Source: Antedon mediterranea (Eukaryota > Echinodermata > Crinoidea > Comatulida > Antedonidae). Taken from it: a stretch of 64,000 nucleotides of DNA. Positions within the stretch are counted from its first letter, which is position 1, and each line of letters starts with the position of its first letter. The stretch is from assembly GCF_964355755.1 (NCBI RefSeq), contig NC_092675.1:24964412-25028411 (forward strand), in the 5' to 3' direction. The notes under the pieces were generated by a model. It was not told the DNA's origin and did not search any database. It was given only the letters and a program-made list of their open reading frames with translations. The position numbers and the translations under genes are program-made. This document shows positions 28,583-40,200 of this stretch, in pieces.

Positions 28583-29599
28583 ATAAATATCTTTTATATT
28601 TATTTAGACATATTAATTAACACAAAAAGAACACAGGCACACAGTTGTTTAAATATTGTATTTTCAATCAGGAAAGCGTGACATTTCACTATTCTCTGGT
28701 TCATTTGATGATTTACTGGTATTTTACAGGCATGTATGTGAAAACAAGTATTTGAAAACGGAGAAAACTTTTTTTTTCTTTATTTTTTGTGATATATTGT
28801 GTGGTTTATAATGATAATAGTAGTTTGATAAGCTCTCTGAAGCAAATCAATACTGTATTAAAACAAAATTAAAATAAAATAAATAACTAATACTAACTTA
28901 ATAGTTTCATTGTGTGTCTTTTAGGTCATAGGGATTTGTTGTGAATCCTATTTAATCGGAAAATTATATTCCAGAGAACACGGACTTATTTGTTATATAA
29001 ACTAGATTGGTAGTACATACATGTCCAGACTGTACATTTTTGTATCAGTCTTACTCTGTGGTAAACCATAATCCTGTATAATTCACTGTAAAGCGTATTA
29101 TAATACAGGAATAGTTCAACGTTTATCAAAGCCACAAATACAGATATAGGTCTACATTAATCGTATTCTCAAATGTTACGTTTAATTCGAGACAAATCAC
29201 CTACAAACTTAATAGGCCTATGGCTAATTGCTTTCTTTCTTCAAATGTATATTTTCAAAAGGGACAATATGTCTAACATGATAATAGTCCTAATTTAAAC
29301 TGTTTATGACGATCTAATTGTTGCAATAATGTGTGAGTGTACGTTTTAACATTCGACATGTCGGCTTATAACTCGATGTAGTGGGGAACCTAATGTAATT
29401 CCGTGAGATTTTAATACTCAAATTTAGTTCTAGGCAGTTTTGGAATCCTTAGGACTAGTAGAATTCATTGCAACTCGGGCCCAATTTTTCCCAACCCTAT
29501 TTTGGTCGCCGCATTGGATTTCAAAATGGCCCTCATTTTTACTCAAAACTGATAGTAGCTCCTATTTTAAACCATGTACGAACGTAATTTGTGTGACAA

Positions 29600-30480
29600 A
29601 TTTTATTTATTTTATTTATTTTATTTTATTCAGTCAAAACCAACAGCGATAAATACCGCCACTAACAGGTTTGAAACATAAAACAATACAACATCAAAAA
29701 CGGTTAACAATAAAATACAGATAAAATATATATATATATATATATATACAGTATATAACATAGATCGGCATGCCATAAACAATTTCAATTAATCAAACAG
29801 GTTATGCAAGCTGTTCAAGAAGTGAACACATAATCGTCCTCTTAAAATAACCAAATCTATCATTAAAAATATCGATATGATTGCTATTTAGATTATTAAA
29901 TGTATAAGCTAGTCTATGAAAAAGTCCCCTCTTAGTACAGTCGACACGGCTAAAAGGAATATGCAATAAATGTCTATTTCGTGTACGACCAGGAACATTT
30001 AAACTAAATAGTGAAATTAATGAACAGTCATATTTAGAATTTAAAATATTATATAGAAAAACCATATCAGATATCGTTCGACGATTGCTGACAGAATCAA
30101 TGGAAAAGGCAAAATTAACACAGTTATAAGACAGGAATCGTACAAACTTCCGTTAAACAGTGTCGATTCGACGGGCCTGACATGGAGAAATTGAATTGAA
30201 AATTACGGAAAAATATTCAAGGTGAGGACGTATAATAGATTTGTATAAAGATAAAAGTGCCCTGCCGTCGTTCATAAACCTACAATTTCTCCATATCAAG
30301 CCCATAAATCTTAGAATATTATGATAAATCAGTCCAATGGTACAATTTATATATGGTAATGGTATGGTATATTTATAATAATAGCATATGGCAGCCATAT
30401 TTTGATGATTAAATACATAAATGCATACATTATATACGTTTTTAATGGCGGTCATATTGGAATCCAATATGGCTGTCATA
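29600..30480 (-). pseudogene. 5'-truncated, frame-broken LINE (Jockey/CR1-like reverse transcriptase C-terminus)
   Basis: On the minus strand a frame from about 30300 reads ALLSLYKSIIRPHLEYFSVI, the typical end of the reverse transcriptase domain of Jockey/CR1-type LINEs, and closes at a stop near 30150. The continuation is in another frame: RTISDMVFLYNILNSKYD, then RTRNRHLLHIPFSR and a stop at 29802. That indicates at least one frameshift. A 3' tail of TTTTA/TTTA units on the plus strand (29598-29632) is the A-rich end. The element lacks most of the polymerase and is dead. Confidence 0.8.
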
Positions 30481-30526
30481 TACTATTATTATAACTTGTA
30501 CCATTGGACTGATTTATCATAATATT
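30302..30526. repeat. Nested hairpin in the middle of the composite repeat
   Basis: ATTATGATAAATCAGTCCAA at 30317-30336 is repeated inverted at 30500-30519. Inside, CATATGGCAGCCATATT and AATATGGCTGTCATAT form a second layer. It sits at the truncated 5' end of the LINE fragment. Confidence 0.65.
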
Positions 30527-31225
30527 GTAAGATTTGTCACACAAATTACGTTTAAAATAGAAGCTACTATCAGTTTTGATTAAAAAATGGAGGCCATTTT
30601 GAAATCCAAGATGGCGGCCAGGATAGGGTCGGGAATTCTACTAGTCCTAAGGATTCCAAAACTGCCAAGAACTCAACTTGAGCATTAAAATCTCACGGAA
30701 TTACATTAGGTTCCCCAATAGTCCTGATTTAAAGTGTTTATGACGATCTAATTGTTGCAATAATGTGTACGTTTTAACATTCGACATAATTATGTCGGCT
30801 TATAACGCGATGTCGCCAGGCATGTCTTTTTTTTTTTGCCAAACATCCTTCTTTCACATATCTTTTATCACCAGCCATCCTTTTACAACTCGATGTTGCC
30901 TTCCGATGGTTTGTCACCGACTATTCTTTTTAGTCGCGTACAAACGCGACTCTACAGCTCACTATGTCGGTCGGTTGGTTGGTCGGTCGTTCAATAAACA
31001 CTAACTCAATTTGCGCACGCGACTCAGCGATGTATATGGCCTTGTTAAATTTCACCCAAGTTGTTCCCCCTATTTGTCATCAGCCAGTCGTCTGTCACTC
31101 GTGGTTCCATTATTATTATAATAGATAGGCCTACTATGTTTGTAAAGAATTAACAAGAGAAATCTCTCTTCCTTTACCTCCCTAATGTCATTTTAGTTTT
31201 ATGCTTGTTTTTGTATTATTTTAAC

Positions 31226-31289
31226 TTTAGATCTCATTTCATTCAATTATGGTGTAAAATTTACACCATAATTGAATGAAAGGAGATCT
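31226..31289. repeat. Near-perfect palindrome, 32-bp arms without loop
   Basis: ACTTTAGATCTC followed by TTTCATTCAATTATGGTGTA meets its own complement at the centre (GTAAAATTTAC). A second short palindrome, GGGAAGAGTTAACTCTTCCC, follows at 31319-31338. Confidence 0.8.
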
Positions 31290-32189
31290 AAAGTTGCATA
31301 GTTGTTTGTTCTATTCCAGGGAAGAGTTAACTCTTCCCTGTTCTATTCAAACGTTTTATCATTCAGCAAAATTGTATTCCATCATGACAGTTAATGCAAT
31401 TGATTACCTTTTGTACAAGATAAAAACATAAGAAAGTCTGATATTTCTAGTATTTTTATATATAAAAAAGTAAATGTGAAACTCATTCGATAGGCCTACC
31501 CTGGAGTTTACTTCTAAAACCCCCGTGCTGATATAATAAAATAGCAATAACGAGAGAAATAGCAGTAAGCGTCTTATCTAGGTCGACTTGATCAAAGGCC
31601 CTGTAGGCCTGTAGCGAAGGCAATGTGTGGTTAGATCGCAAGCCCAGTAGGTGATGTCCCGGAAACCTTGGTTTTAAAGATTTCTCAGCTTATCTGAAAA
31701 TGATTTAACCGTAAATGCAGGTGAGAGAAGTGAAAGGCAGTATTGTCCTACGGTACCTCTGAGATAACAGGTTACTCAATTCAATAAATATACACTCTGA
31801 TTCATTATAATATATTGAAAATGTGTGTGTAAACGATAATACATGTTACATATTAGTTCTATAGTTCATTTAAATAGGTCATAAAAAATATGTGATAGGA
31901 AAAACCATACATCGGGAACAAAGAGAAAATATTGTCAAATCATAAATACAGTAATGCATACACAGATTAAAGAAGTTATTAGTTCAATATATTTATGGAA
32001 TTTGATATATTCTAGTAGTTATTTTGTGGAAAAGTTTACAGATCTGGAAGATTAACAACAATTCCAGTTGAATCAAATAGAAATAAATGTTCATTCTTAC
32101 CTAGCGCTATTACAATGAGTTCCAAAGATAGGTAATTAGGTCTTTTGTATTTTATATTGCTTGATCAGTTGTTAGTTCTGTCATGGAGG

Positions 32190-32750
32190 TTTTTAACAGG
32201 AGTTTGCTTAAATTATAAATGAATCCCCTTTTCAATTCAATACAATGATATCATTCTTTACACTAGACCTTCTATTGATTCAAGAACTCGAAATTTAACA
32301 GGAATCCGTTTGCTTCAGGCTATAGGCCAACTTTAAGACAATTCACCATGGTTCTATGTTGATCATGAATGTAAATTGTATGTGTGTATTGTTTTGTTTG
32401 CGTTTTTCTGCCAAGAAAACAATTATCATTGTACTATATGTATGAATGACTTGAATGAATCTGTATCATCTTCTGAATAGTAATTGGATATCACTTAAAC
32501 AAAAGGTGTCAACATTGTGCAACAGTTGCCTTAGTCCCTTCGTCATCATCGTCTTCAGCAAACGTTTTATGTAGTGAACATATTGTAGCATTGTAGGATT
32601 TTTAACAGGAGTTTGCTTAAATTATAAATGAATCCCCTTTTCAATACAATGATATCATTCTTTACACTAGACCTTCTATTGATTCAAGAACTCGAAATTT
32701 AACAGGAATCCGTTTGCTTCAGGCTATAGGCCAACTTTAAGACAATTCAC
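32190..32750. repeat. Direct duplication of about 155 bp (32190-32346 and 32599-32750)
   Basis: Both copies run from TTTTTAACAGGAGTTTGCTT to ACTTTAAGACAATTCAC. They are identical except for a 5-base difference in CAATTCAATACAATG. The 252 bp between them are unrelated. No inverted ends or coding frame are seen. Confidence 0.85.
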
Positions 32751-33186
32751 TTTGTGAATACAGTATTGAAGTCCCTTTTCGATCCAAAAGTCTATTTTTT
32801 TGTTTATTCTGATCGTATTCATGTGTGTTTTTGTATATTATTTCAATGATTCAGATCAAAGTTATAGGATGCGCATCTACACGCTGCGAAATCACTTATT
32901 GGGTTTCAAACTGTTCAGTGGGAGGTACAAAATGATGTGGTTATACCTATCCATTTTTTAACTAGGGTTTTATATGCTACATTACAAGTACAATGTTGTC
33001 TGTTACGCGTGTAATCTTTTAACAATGTGTTGTCTGTTGAATAATGACGTCATGTTTTGTAGTAATGTGTTGCCATTACGAGTCCCAATTACACAGTTTC
33101 TTAACATTTAAGTTGTTCGGTACATTATTCCGTTTGTCTAATCGAATACTTTTCGTATTGAATACAGTACTCTGTGGCTTTTATAA

Positions 33187-33345
33187 TGCTTGTTTCCAAC
33201 TAGGTCGCCACGTAAGGACGTAAGCCGCAACACAAGCGAATTGACCAATCACAAGTGATGGATTATCCCAATTGTCGCTGATGATTGGTCGATTCGCTTT
33301 CGTTGCGGCCTACGTCATTGTTGCGTTGTAATGGGAACCAAGCTT
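33187..33345. mobile_element. MITE family A, diverged copy
   Basis: The sequence GCTTGTTTCCAACTAGGTCG at the left and AATGGGAACCAAGCTTA at the right, with the internal ACCAATCACAAGTGATGGAT, match the family. It is the most diverged copy in the window. Confidence 0.75.
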
Positions 33346-34513
33346 AATAAACATGATATTTAGTTGGCTAAAAACAACACATACTCATGTTTACCACCAG
33401 TGTTTTCTATTGCAACGTTTATTAGCTTTTTTTACATGGTTATAGGCGTACCCGTCCTCCATATTCACGTCACCGTCGTAGCTCTCGAGTAGTATTTCCA
33501 AGATATATTTGAGCACAGTCAATATTGAGGGGTCTCTCATCGTACAAATCGCTATCTGACATTACTGTGGAAATTCACAATTCATGAATATTTATTGCAC
33601 AGTATTTTTGCATAGCTGCAAGTCCACTTTGACATTTATAAAAAGTTTTTTTTTTAAATTATCATTATTATTTTTGACTTCACATGCGATAAGTGCCCAA
33701 ATACACCTAAGATATACTGTATATACATATTCAGATCTTTCTTTCTATACAAATCCTCAATAAATAATTTCAGTTAAGAGCTTAACATAACCGTTCATAA
33801 GCCTTTAAGAATAAAATGAGCTTGTTTACTATTTCTTTTTATGTATAATTTATAAGTTAAATTGTTCATTGTGTGAGCAACAATTGTCCACTGTCCCGGT
33901 ACCTGTCCGGGGCGCCCATTTATCCAAGGTTTATATAAGGTATTATTCGTATATTTTACAAAGTAAATAATAGACTACACGAATTGATTTAATATTTACA
34001 AGCATAGCTATGCACATGGCAAGCTTAAAATAGATTTAATATTTGAATAAATACATTAAAATAACCTACTATTTTGTAGGGAAACTTGAATACTGTCGTT
34101 ATATTATGTACCACAAATATTGTACATTGAATGCAACAAGCCAATGATAAATTTGGATTGAATGACGTAGTAAGGTATTTTGGTCCTGCTTTTAGTATCA
34201 CAATACTAACAACCCAATATGCCATTTTGAGTGTACATGATTTGTAGATAAAAACGATGATGAATACGACATAAATTAAATAAACACCAAAATGGCTTAA
34301 GGTACATTCGATGCGATATATTATAAGATACACTTGACTTCTAGTGGTCTCCTTCAGATTGAAAATAAAGTTCAGCTGCACTACATGATAACATGAGGCT
34401 GATATTGTTAAGATTGATGATGAGTAATTTACTCGTAACGAGAATATCACATCACATTTTGTACAAAACAACAGATAAGTACAGAAACATAATTTGGCGC
34501 CTTGTTAACAAAA

Positions 34514-37220
34514 TCATGGAATAGGAAGATCGTCTGCTGTCTGTGCTTCATCTGAGTCTTGTATTACTGCCGCACTTCCATCACATGTCACACAGCAGAT
34601 TTCTTCGTACCCCTCCAGTCCGCAATACAAATGCCGTAATTTAGGGTTGCACAGCAGAGAGCCTGAGACGGGAACGCATTTTTTGCTTTTTACTTCTACA
34701 GGTAAAAAAAGAAGAAACACGTTTAATTATATTGTCAATATCGAATCCAAAAGTCAGAAAAGCTTAGGTGATTCCAAAAATTGTATTGTGATTTAAAAGT
34801 AATTCCAAAAACTGATTGAACTTGTCAATGTTTATGAGCAAGTAAAATTGGTTTAACTTGGTAAAGTATGTGTGTAATATACCCTTTATCTTTAAGTATT
34901 TCCCAGTTTTTAGCATCATTATTATTATTTTGGGAAATAAAGAAACATAATGTTTATCTGTTTTCAGAATATCCTAAACCAATTGTTCATAAATTTGATG
35001 ATTCTCGTATTGTGGAAATTTAAAAACATTTTTCACGTGTTTTCTGAAAGTGGTGACAAAGAGTATATCCTAGAAGATGACACTTATTTGTAAGTGTCAT
35101 CCCGATTAGATGCAATTGAGTGGTGTGTGGGGCTTCATGTATCATGTCTACACTATCAAAATAGTGTGTCAAAAAAGTGTGATATGCCCAAATATGGTAG
35201 TCATATGACGTCATCGTGTCCATATGTGGGCACACCAAGTAAGGTTTGATAGTGTGGACAGATCTTTACTTTGAACAAACATGCTACATACATGCTACAA
35301 ACTACAACCAATTAACGGTACCTACGCTTGCTAGCACATTCACCCATGTCGCATTCACTGCTACTCTCTGGTTTGGTTTCAGGACATTGGTAATCTGAGC
35401 TTCGCATTGAAGGAATTGAGCAGGTTACAGTTCGTGTCATGACTCCAAGACCACAAGAAACTGAACACTAAAGGTAAAGAGCCATGCTTAGTCACAAACA
35501 TGTGTCGTACTAGTTCTAGACACTGAATTGCACGCATTTATAACACTCTGAAATTCCTAATGTCCATTTAGACTATCGTGCGGTATCATGTATTATAACC
35601 AATTCTTTATTAACTCTCACCGTACGTTACAGTATTGTCATAGAAAACAAATAACAAATGGCACAGAACGAAAACAAACAAAAAATAAAATCAAAAAATA
35701 TATATACGTATATATATACATATAGGCCTATAAACACATTAGGCTTGAAACATAAATATAAATATATATATAACCATGCTACAAGACAGGCTACATCATC
35801 CTATATAAAACGAAGGTACCGTCAGCAGAAACGATTTCTATCATGATCTTAACGTTCCTTTTAAAACTGTATTACTACAAAAATGCAAAAACTTGTTATT
35901 GAATAGGCACTATTGTACTAACCTCACTCCATTCTCCCGTCCTCCATACCAATGGGCACGGGTCGTTGTTGCATGCTTGACTATTTGCTGGCATTGGACC
36001 CGGGCATTTTCTATTGTTTACTGTATTTGCCCTCCCCTTGTCAACCTTTATGCAACGCACGCCACGAATTTGGATACCTCCACTACCACATGTTCGAGTA
36101 CAATGTTCCCATGGATCCGTTTGCCATTCGAATCTGTACAATAAACAGTTTAATTATTTTGTTTGTCAAATTATCGAGAGTCATTCTTTTTCAATAAACA
36201 TACAGTACTTTAAAATTGTGGACAAAAACAGTCAATTCCATCGATTTCAACTTAGAACCAAAACTCTACAAGAGAAGCATGTTTTCGTTTTGAACGGAAT
36301 ACACGAGGACGAATGTTAAATCGACCAACAATGCAGTCCTGATAATGAAACAAATGATACTGGGGTGTATACGCCCATTGCCACGTTTCTCTTTTGTATA
36401 AATTACGTCACAAATAACAAATTCACCAGGCATAGACGAATACATATCTATGTATAAGTACTGTATATTACCGTTTTTGTTTACATGGTTGTGTATTACA
36501 GAGTCTTCTGCTATTTATTGGATCATAATCTGCTTTTCCACAAAGTTCATTACCAACAATTTGATTGTCTGATTGTCGTCTGCATTCAAATGACTGGGTT
36601 TGCCATCCTGAAAAAATGAATCAATGCATTCATTTGATGTATTGGTGCATGCAGTTTTACAATAGTTTACATTTGCAATATTTGTTGGTCAACTTCGTCA
36701 TGATAATAAAATCAAGGCTTAGCCATAATTTCACAACAAAATGTACGCGCGTTCTGGAGACACGTTTCTGGTGATAAAGTCTGAATGGCGGATGTAAAAT
36801 AACGTCATAATTACAGCCGAATCAATAGCACTCCCACTACCAGATTTTGTTTGTTTGTAAGTCTAGACCAGACGGATTAAGAAGTTCAATATTCGTATTA
36901 ATGGGTCAAGAACAAATGTTTTTCCGGTTTAGAAGTAAAAATTAATTGAAAGGGGTTGTTGTATTTCGGTCAATATTATACCTCCCATCACCCCCGTATT
37001 TTGAGAATCATACGCCCCTTTTATTTATACGTAGGCGCATAAATTGCAGTTTGAGAAAAGGAACAAACCACTTACCTCCTCCACATTGTTTATTGCATTT
37101 TGACCATCCTACTTCTTGCCACAAGTATAAATCATCACTCCTTGATACTGCTAGGTCTTCAGACGGTAGCACGTATTTGTAAGTGAAATTAGCTCTTCGT
37201 TGATCTTTTGTACTGAATAC
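34514..37220 (-). CDS. ADAMTS C-terminal TSR2-4 and PLAC-like domain
   Basis: Exon 37220-37076 ends the spacer ([13 protein letters not shown]) and opens TSR2 ([16 protein letters not shown]), completed in 36607-36472 ([10 protein letters not shown]). Exon 36133-35923 codes TSR3 ([27 protein letters not shown]) and the start of TSR4 (WRTGEWSE). Exon 35467-35326 completes TSR4 ([16 protein letters not shown]). The last exon (34695-34514) has a PLAC-like Cys pattern ([26 protein letters not shown]) and ends with TGA at 34516-34514. Four TSRs plus PLAC is the layout of ADAMTS2/3/14. The C-terminal Pro-rich extension of the vertebrate proteins is missing; only about 20 acidic residues follow the PLAC region. 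Confidence 0.92.
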
Positions 37221-40200
37221 CTAGAAGAAAAGTATACATAATATTTAGGCCTAATATCGTTGATACACAGTAGAACGCTTCATTTGGGCCACCCCTATCC
37301 AGGATTCTCGTATGAACGTACGAATGAGGGAAAATATTGTGCTTTGACATTACGATCAATCCCTATTCAGGATACACCCCTACCAATGAAGCACTTTGCT
37401 GGATGTCCCAAAGATGTCCCTCTAATAGGAGTTCCACTACTGCTATCCTATTTCATTGTTTTCACATTCATTTAGGGAAAAAATGTTATACTGGCCAAAT
37501 ACGTATTATTTCTTTCTTCCTTATTATTTAAACATTTGTTCGACGTCACGTGTTGCGTCTATGCATAACATAACACACGACGAGCAATGGTTCTACGACC
37601 TTACGCATGTCGCCTTATGGTATCATTTTACAATTATGGATTAAAAGATCGAAAACAAATCTTCTGAAATCCCTGATATCCCAGTCGTCCTTAACTCGTC
37701 ATAATTCACTCATTTGCAGTAATGAATTTATAATGAAATTGTCACGTACCATAAGTAACATGGATTGAGATATAGGTCCGTATGTTACGAGTTTCTCTTC
37801 AAAGCCGTCGTTTACATAGACAAAGTGGGATGCAACGTCCACGAATTCTTTTGACTGCGATTGCTTACCCATACCATTCAAAATCCAGCTTGATTTCTCT
37901 GGATTTTTTAAAGCTAAAAGAAATAAACCCATAGTGTTGAATTGTAACATGTATAAATTGAACATTTAATTGTGTTATGCTGTATTAAATTAATCTATTG
38001 TATATAATACTGGTACTATTCATTACTCTATTATATAATACTATTATTTACCGAAGAAATGTTTTGTATTTGTTACTTCAGTAATTTCAATGTGACGGGC
38101 GCCAGCTGGAATAACTACCACTCGCTGGTATTCTATAAAAAAAAAGCATAATTATTCAATTATTATTCTTCGACGACAGGACAATCAACTGTAATGAAAC
38201 ATCGCAAGGTGTGTGTTAATGTTTCCTGTATTAACTGTACTTGGACAGTTCGTAGTTCAATAACCCTAATAAGTAATTAATAGGTGTGTCTCTGGTTACG
38301 AATACAAAAAAGGAGAAATAGTTTATAAAATGTGTTCTTGTTTCATAGGGACTTGGATTTGATGACAAGTTATTAGGTGTGGTTTTCGTGTATCGGTTTT
38401 TATACAGGGAGAACAGAAAACGATACAAAGGCTTAATAGTTTGTAGGCCTAACACGGTCTTGTCTACGTTGCCTGGATATACACAACTATTTTAACCACT
38501 TTTTCAAAATGAAACTTACTCTTCTTTTTAGATTTCACGTAAGATCCCGTGACAGAACGACATTTAGAATTGTCACCCTCACAGATTCCACATAAATCCT
38601 CTGTCTTCCCCGATTCCAATACACTGTCACAACCAATTTCCTGTAATGAAAACAGAAGCGTTAAGACAATTTTATTTTCAATTACAAACAGAAAATCTAA
38701 TTGCATATCAGGAAGAATATACTTGTGATCCTCCCCTTATGGTGTCGCACCTCTACCCCGAGCTGATGAACGTGTTTGCACATATCCTGTCATCATCGTT
38801 ATCTTATATTGAATAGGGGAGTGTCCGAAATGTCCGCTCATCAAATCCAATTACTTGAGTTCATAACCGCAAGGAAAGTACGTTTGTATGATAACAGTTA
38901 TAATAGTTGACCTACATAACACCTGAGGCTCTTATTCAATTTTAAAACATGTATGATTATGCATAATATCAACAATATTAAAACACTCACAAACTAATTT
39001 GCCTATTACTTTGTTTCGTTAATAGCGACCTTTCGTTTTTCACAACGCGCCACTAGACTATCACAAGGCGCATGCTCATAATCATCTAAGAACGGTAGTT
39101 TCGTCGTTTTGCTTGTCACATCGTGAAACTAGAAATCATTATTTTTTTCTTAAAGTGTATGTCTTTTTCATTAAAATGTTAATGTCCTTTTCCTCAATAT
39201 ATTCTTTGAAAATTTATTATGATTTTACTTTAATTTACACTTATATTTCTAATATATCATCCGTATTTTAATCTATCACTTTTGTTTTTGTGTCGTTTTA
39301 AGGTCAGTGGAGGTTATTGCAAAGTAATAGAAAATAATTCATGTTTTTATAAAGTGTATTAAATCAAATAACAGTACCTGACATTTTCCTTGTACGCAAA
39401 TTCCATTAGGGTTGTCATAGGAACATCTGGTACCATCTATGACGTCATATTCTGATACTACAACATCTCCAGTGTTTTTAGACATGCATGTTAGACGACA
39501 TTGCAGAGAGCCTTTAAGACAATACGAAATTGATTAGAAAATGCAAATGTTTTACATTGCCATCTACAGTATTGTTTATGAGCTTTTAGTTTGAAATTAG
39601 GAAATAAATGAGGTATATTACTTTATATAAAAAAATTGTTAACCAGAGTGTTTTATACAGACTAAAAATAGAAATAATAAAACCATTGAACTTACTGTTA
39701 AGGTTTTCCATTGGTGCCCATGAATGCAGACGATCAAGGTAGCGCCAGTTAGACAGTTTATCTTTACATTGTGCTGCTCTTACGTCAGTCTTCTTTCCTA
39801 AGCAAGGCTAGAAATGGAATTAAGAAGCAAACGAATATTAAATAATAATTCCACATTCCACGTTGTTGTGTTATTAGCCAAACTATGGTAATACTGGTTA
39901 GTACTAACCTCAGCATTACACACTTTGAAATCTGTACTGCTACCGATACAGTCGGCACCTCCATCAGCAGGCCTGTGAAATTATCAATGTAAATTTAATA
40001 ATTTAAGTAATTTAACTGTCTTAATTTAACATTTTAAAGTTATTCAAACCATATTAATTTACTTTACCAATATGATGCTATAATAATATATACTATATAG
40101 GAAAGTCTCTTATACGCATGTGTATAAATATAAATACATCCTTTAGATACAAGTAACACATACTTACGCTGGGTTGTTACATTGTCTTGTTCTGATGGCG

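Larger units (their letters stand above)
29284..30812. repeat. Composite: 95-bp direct repeats enclosing a 1.3-kb inverted-repeat element
   Basis: The direct repeats (29284-29379 and 30718-30812; ATAGTCCTAATTTAAA to CTCGATGT) share a long identical core, TTATGACGATCTAATTGTTG. Immediately inside them is an inverted repeat of about 190-220 bp: TGGGGAACCTAATGTAATTC at 29382 against its complement ending at 30717. The inverted arms end at AATTTGTGTGACAAAT on the left (to about 29604) and its complement on the right (from about 30530). A LINE fragment fills the centre. Confidence 0.75.
28583..34513. other. Interval between renalase and the ADAMTS 3' end
   Basis: No host exon is supported. The interval holds the 3' UTRs of the two convergent genes, a composite repeat with a LINE remnant (29284-30812), a perfect-type palindrome (31226-31289), a 155-bp direct repeat (32190-32346 and 32599-32750) and a family A MITE (33187-33345). 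On the minus strand AATAAA occurs near 33590, about 0.9 kb past the ADAMTS stop codon; its use is uncertain. Confidence 0.55.

Noticed and set aside
34025-34471. 148-residue open frame on the minus strand
   Set aside because: It lies directly behind the ADAMTS stop codon in AT-rich 3' UTR, with hydrophobic low-complexity composition and no recognisable domain.
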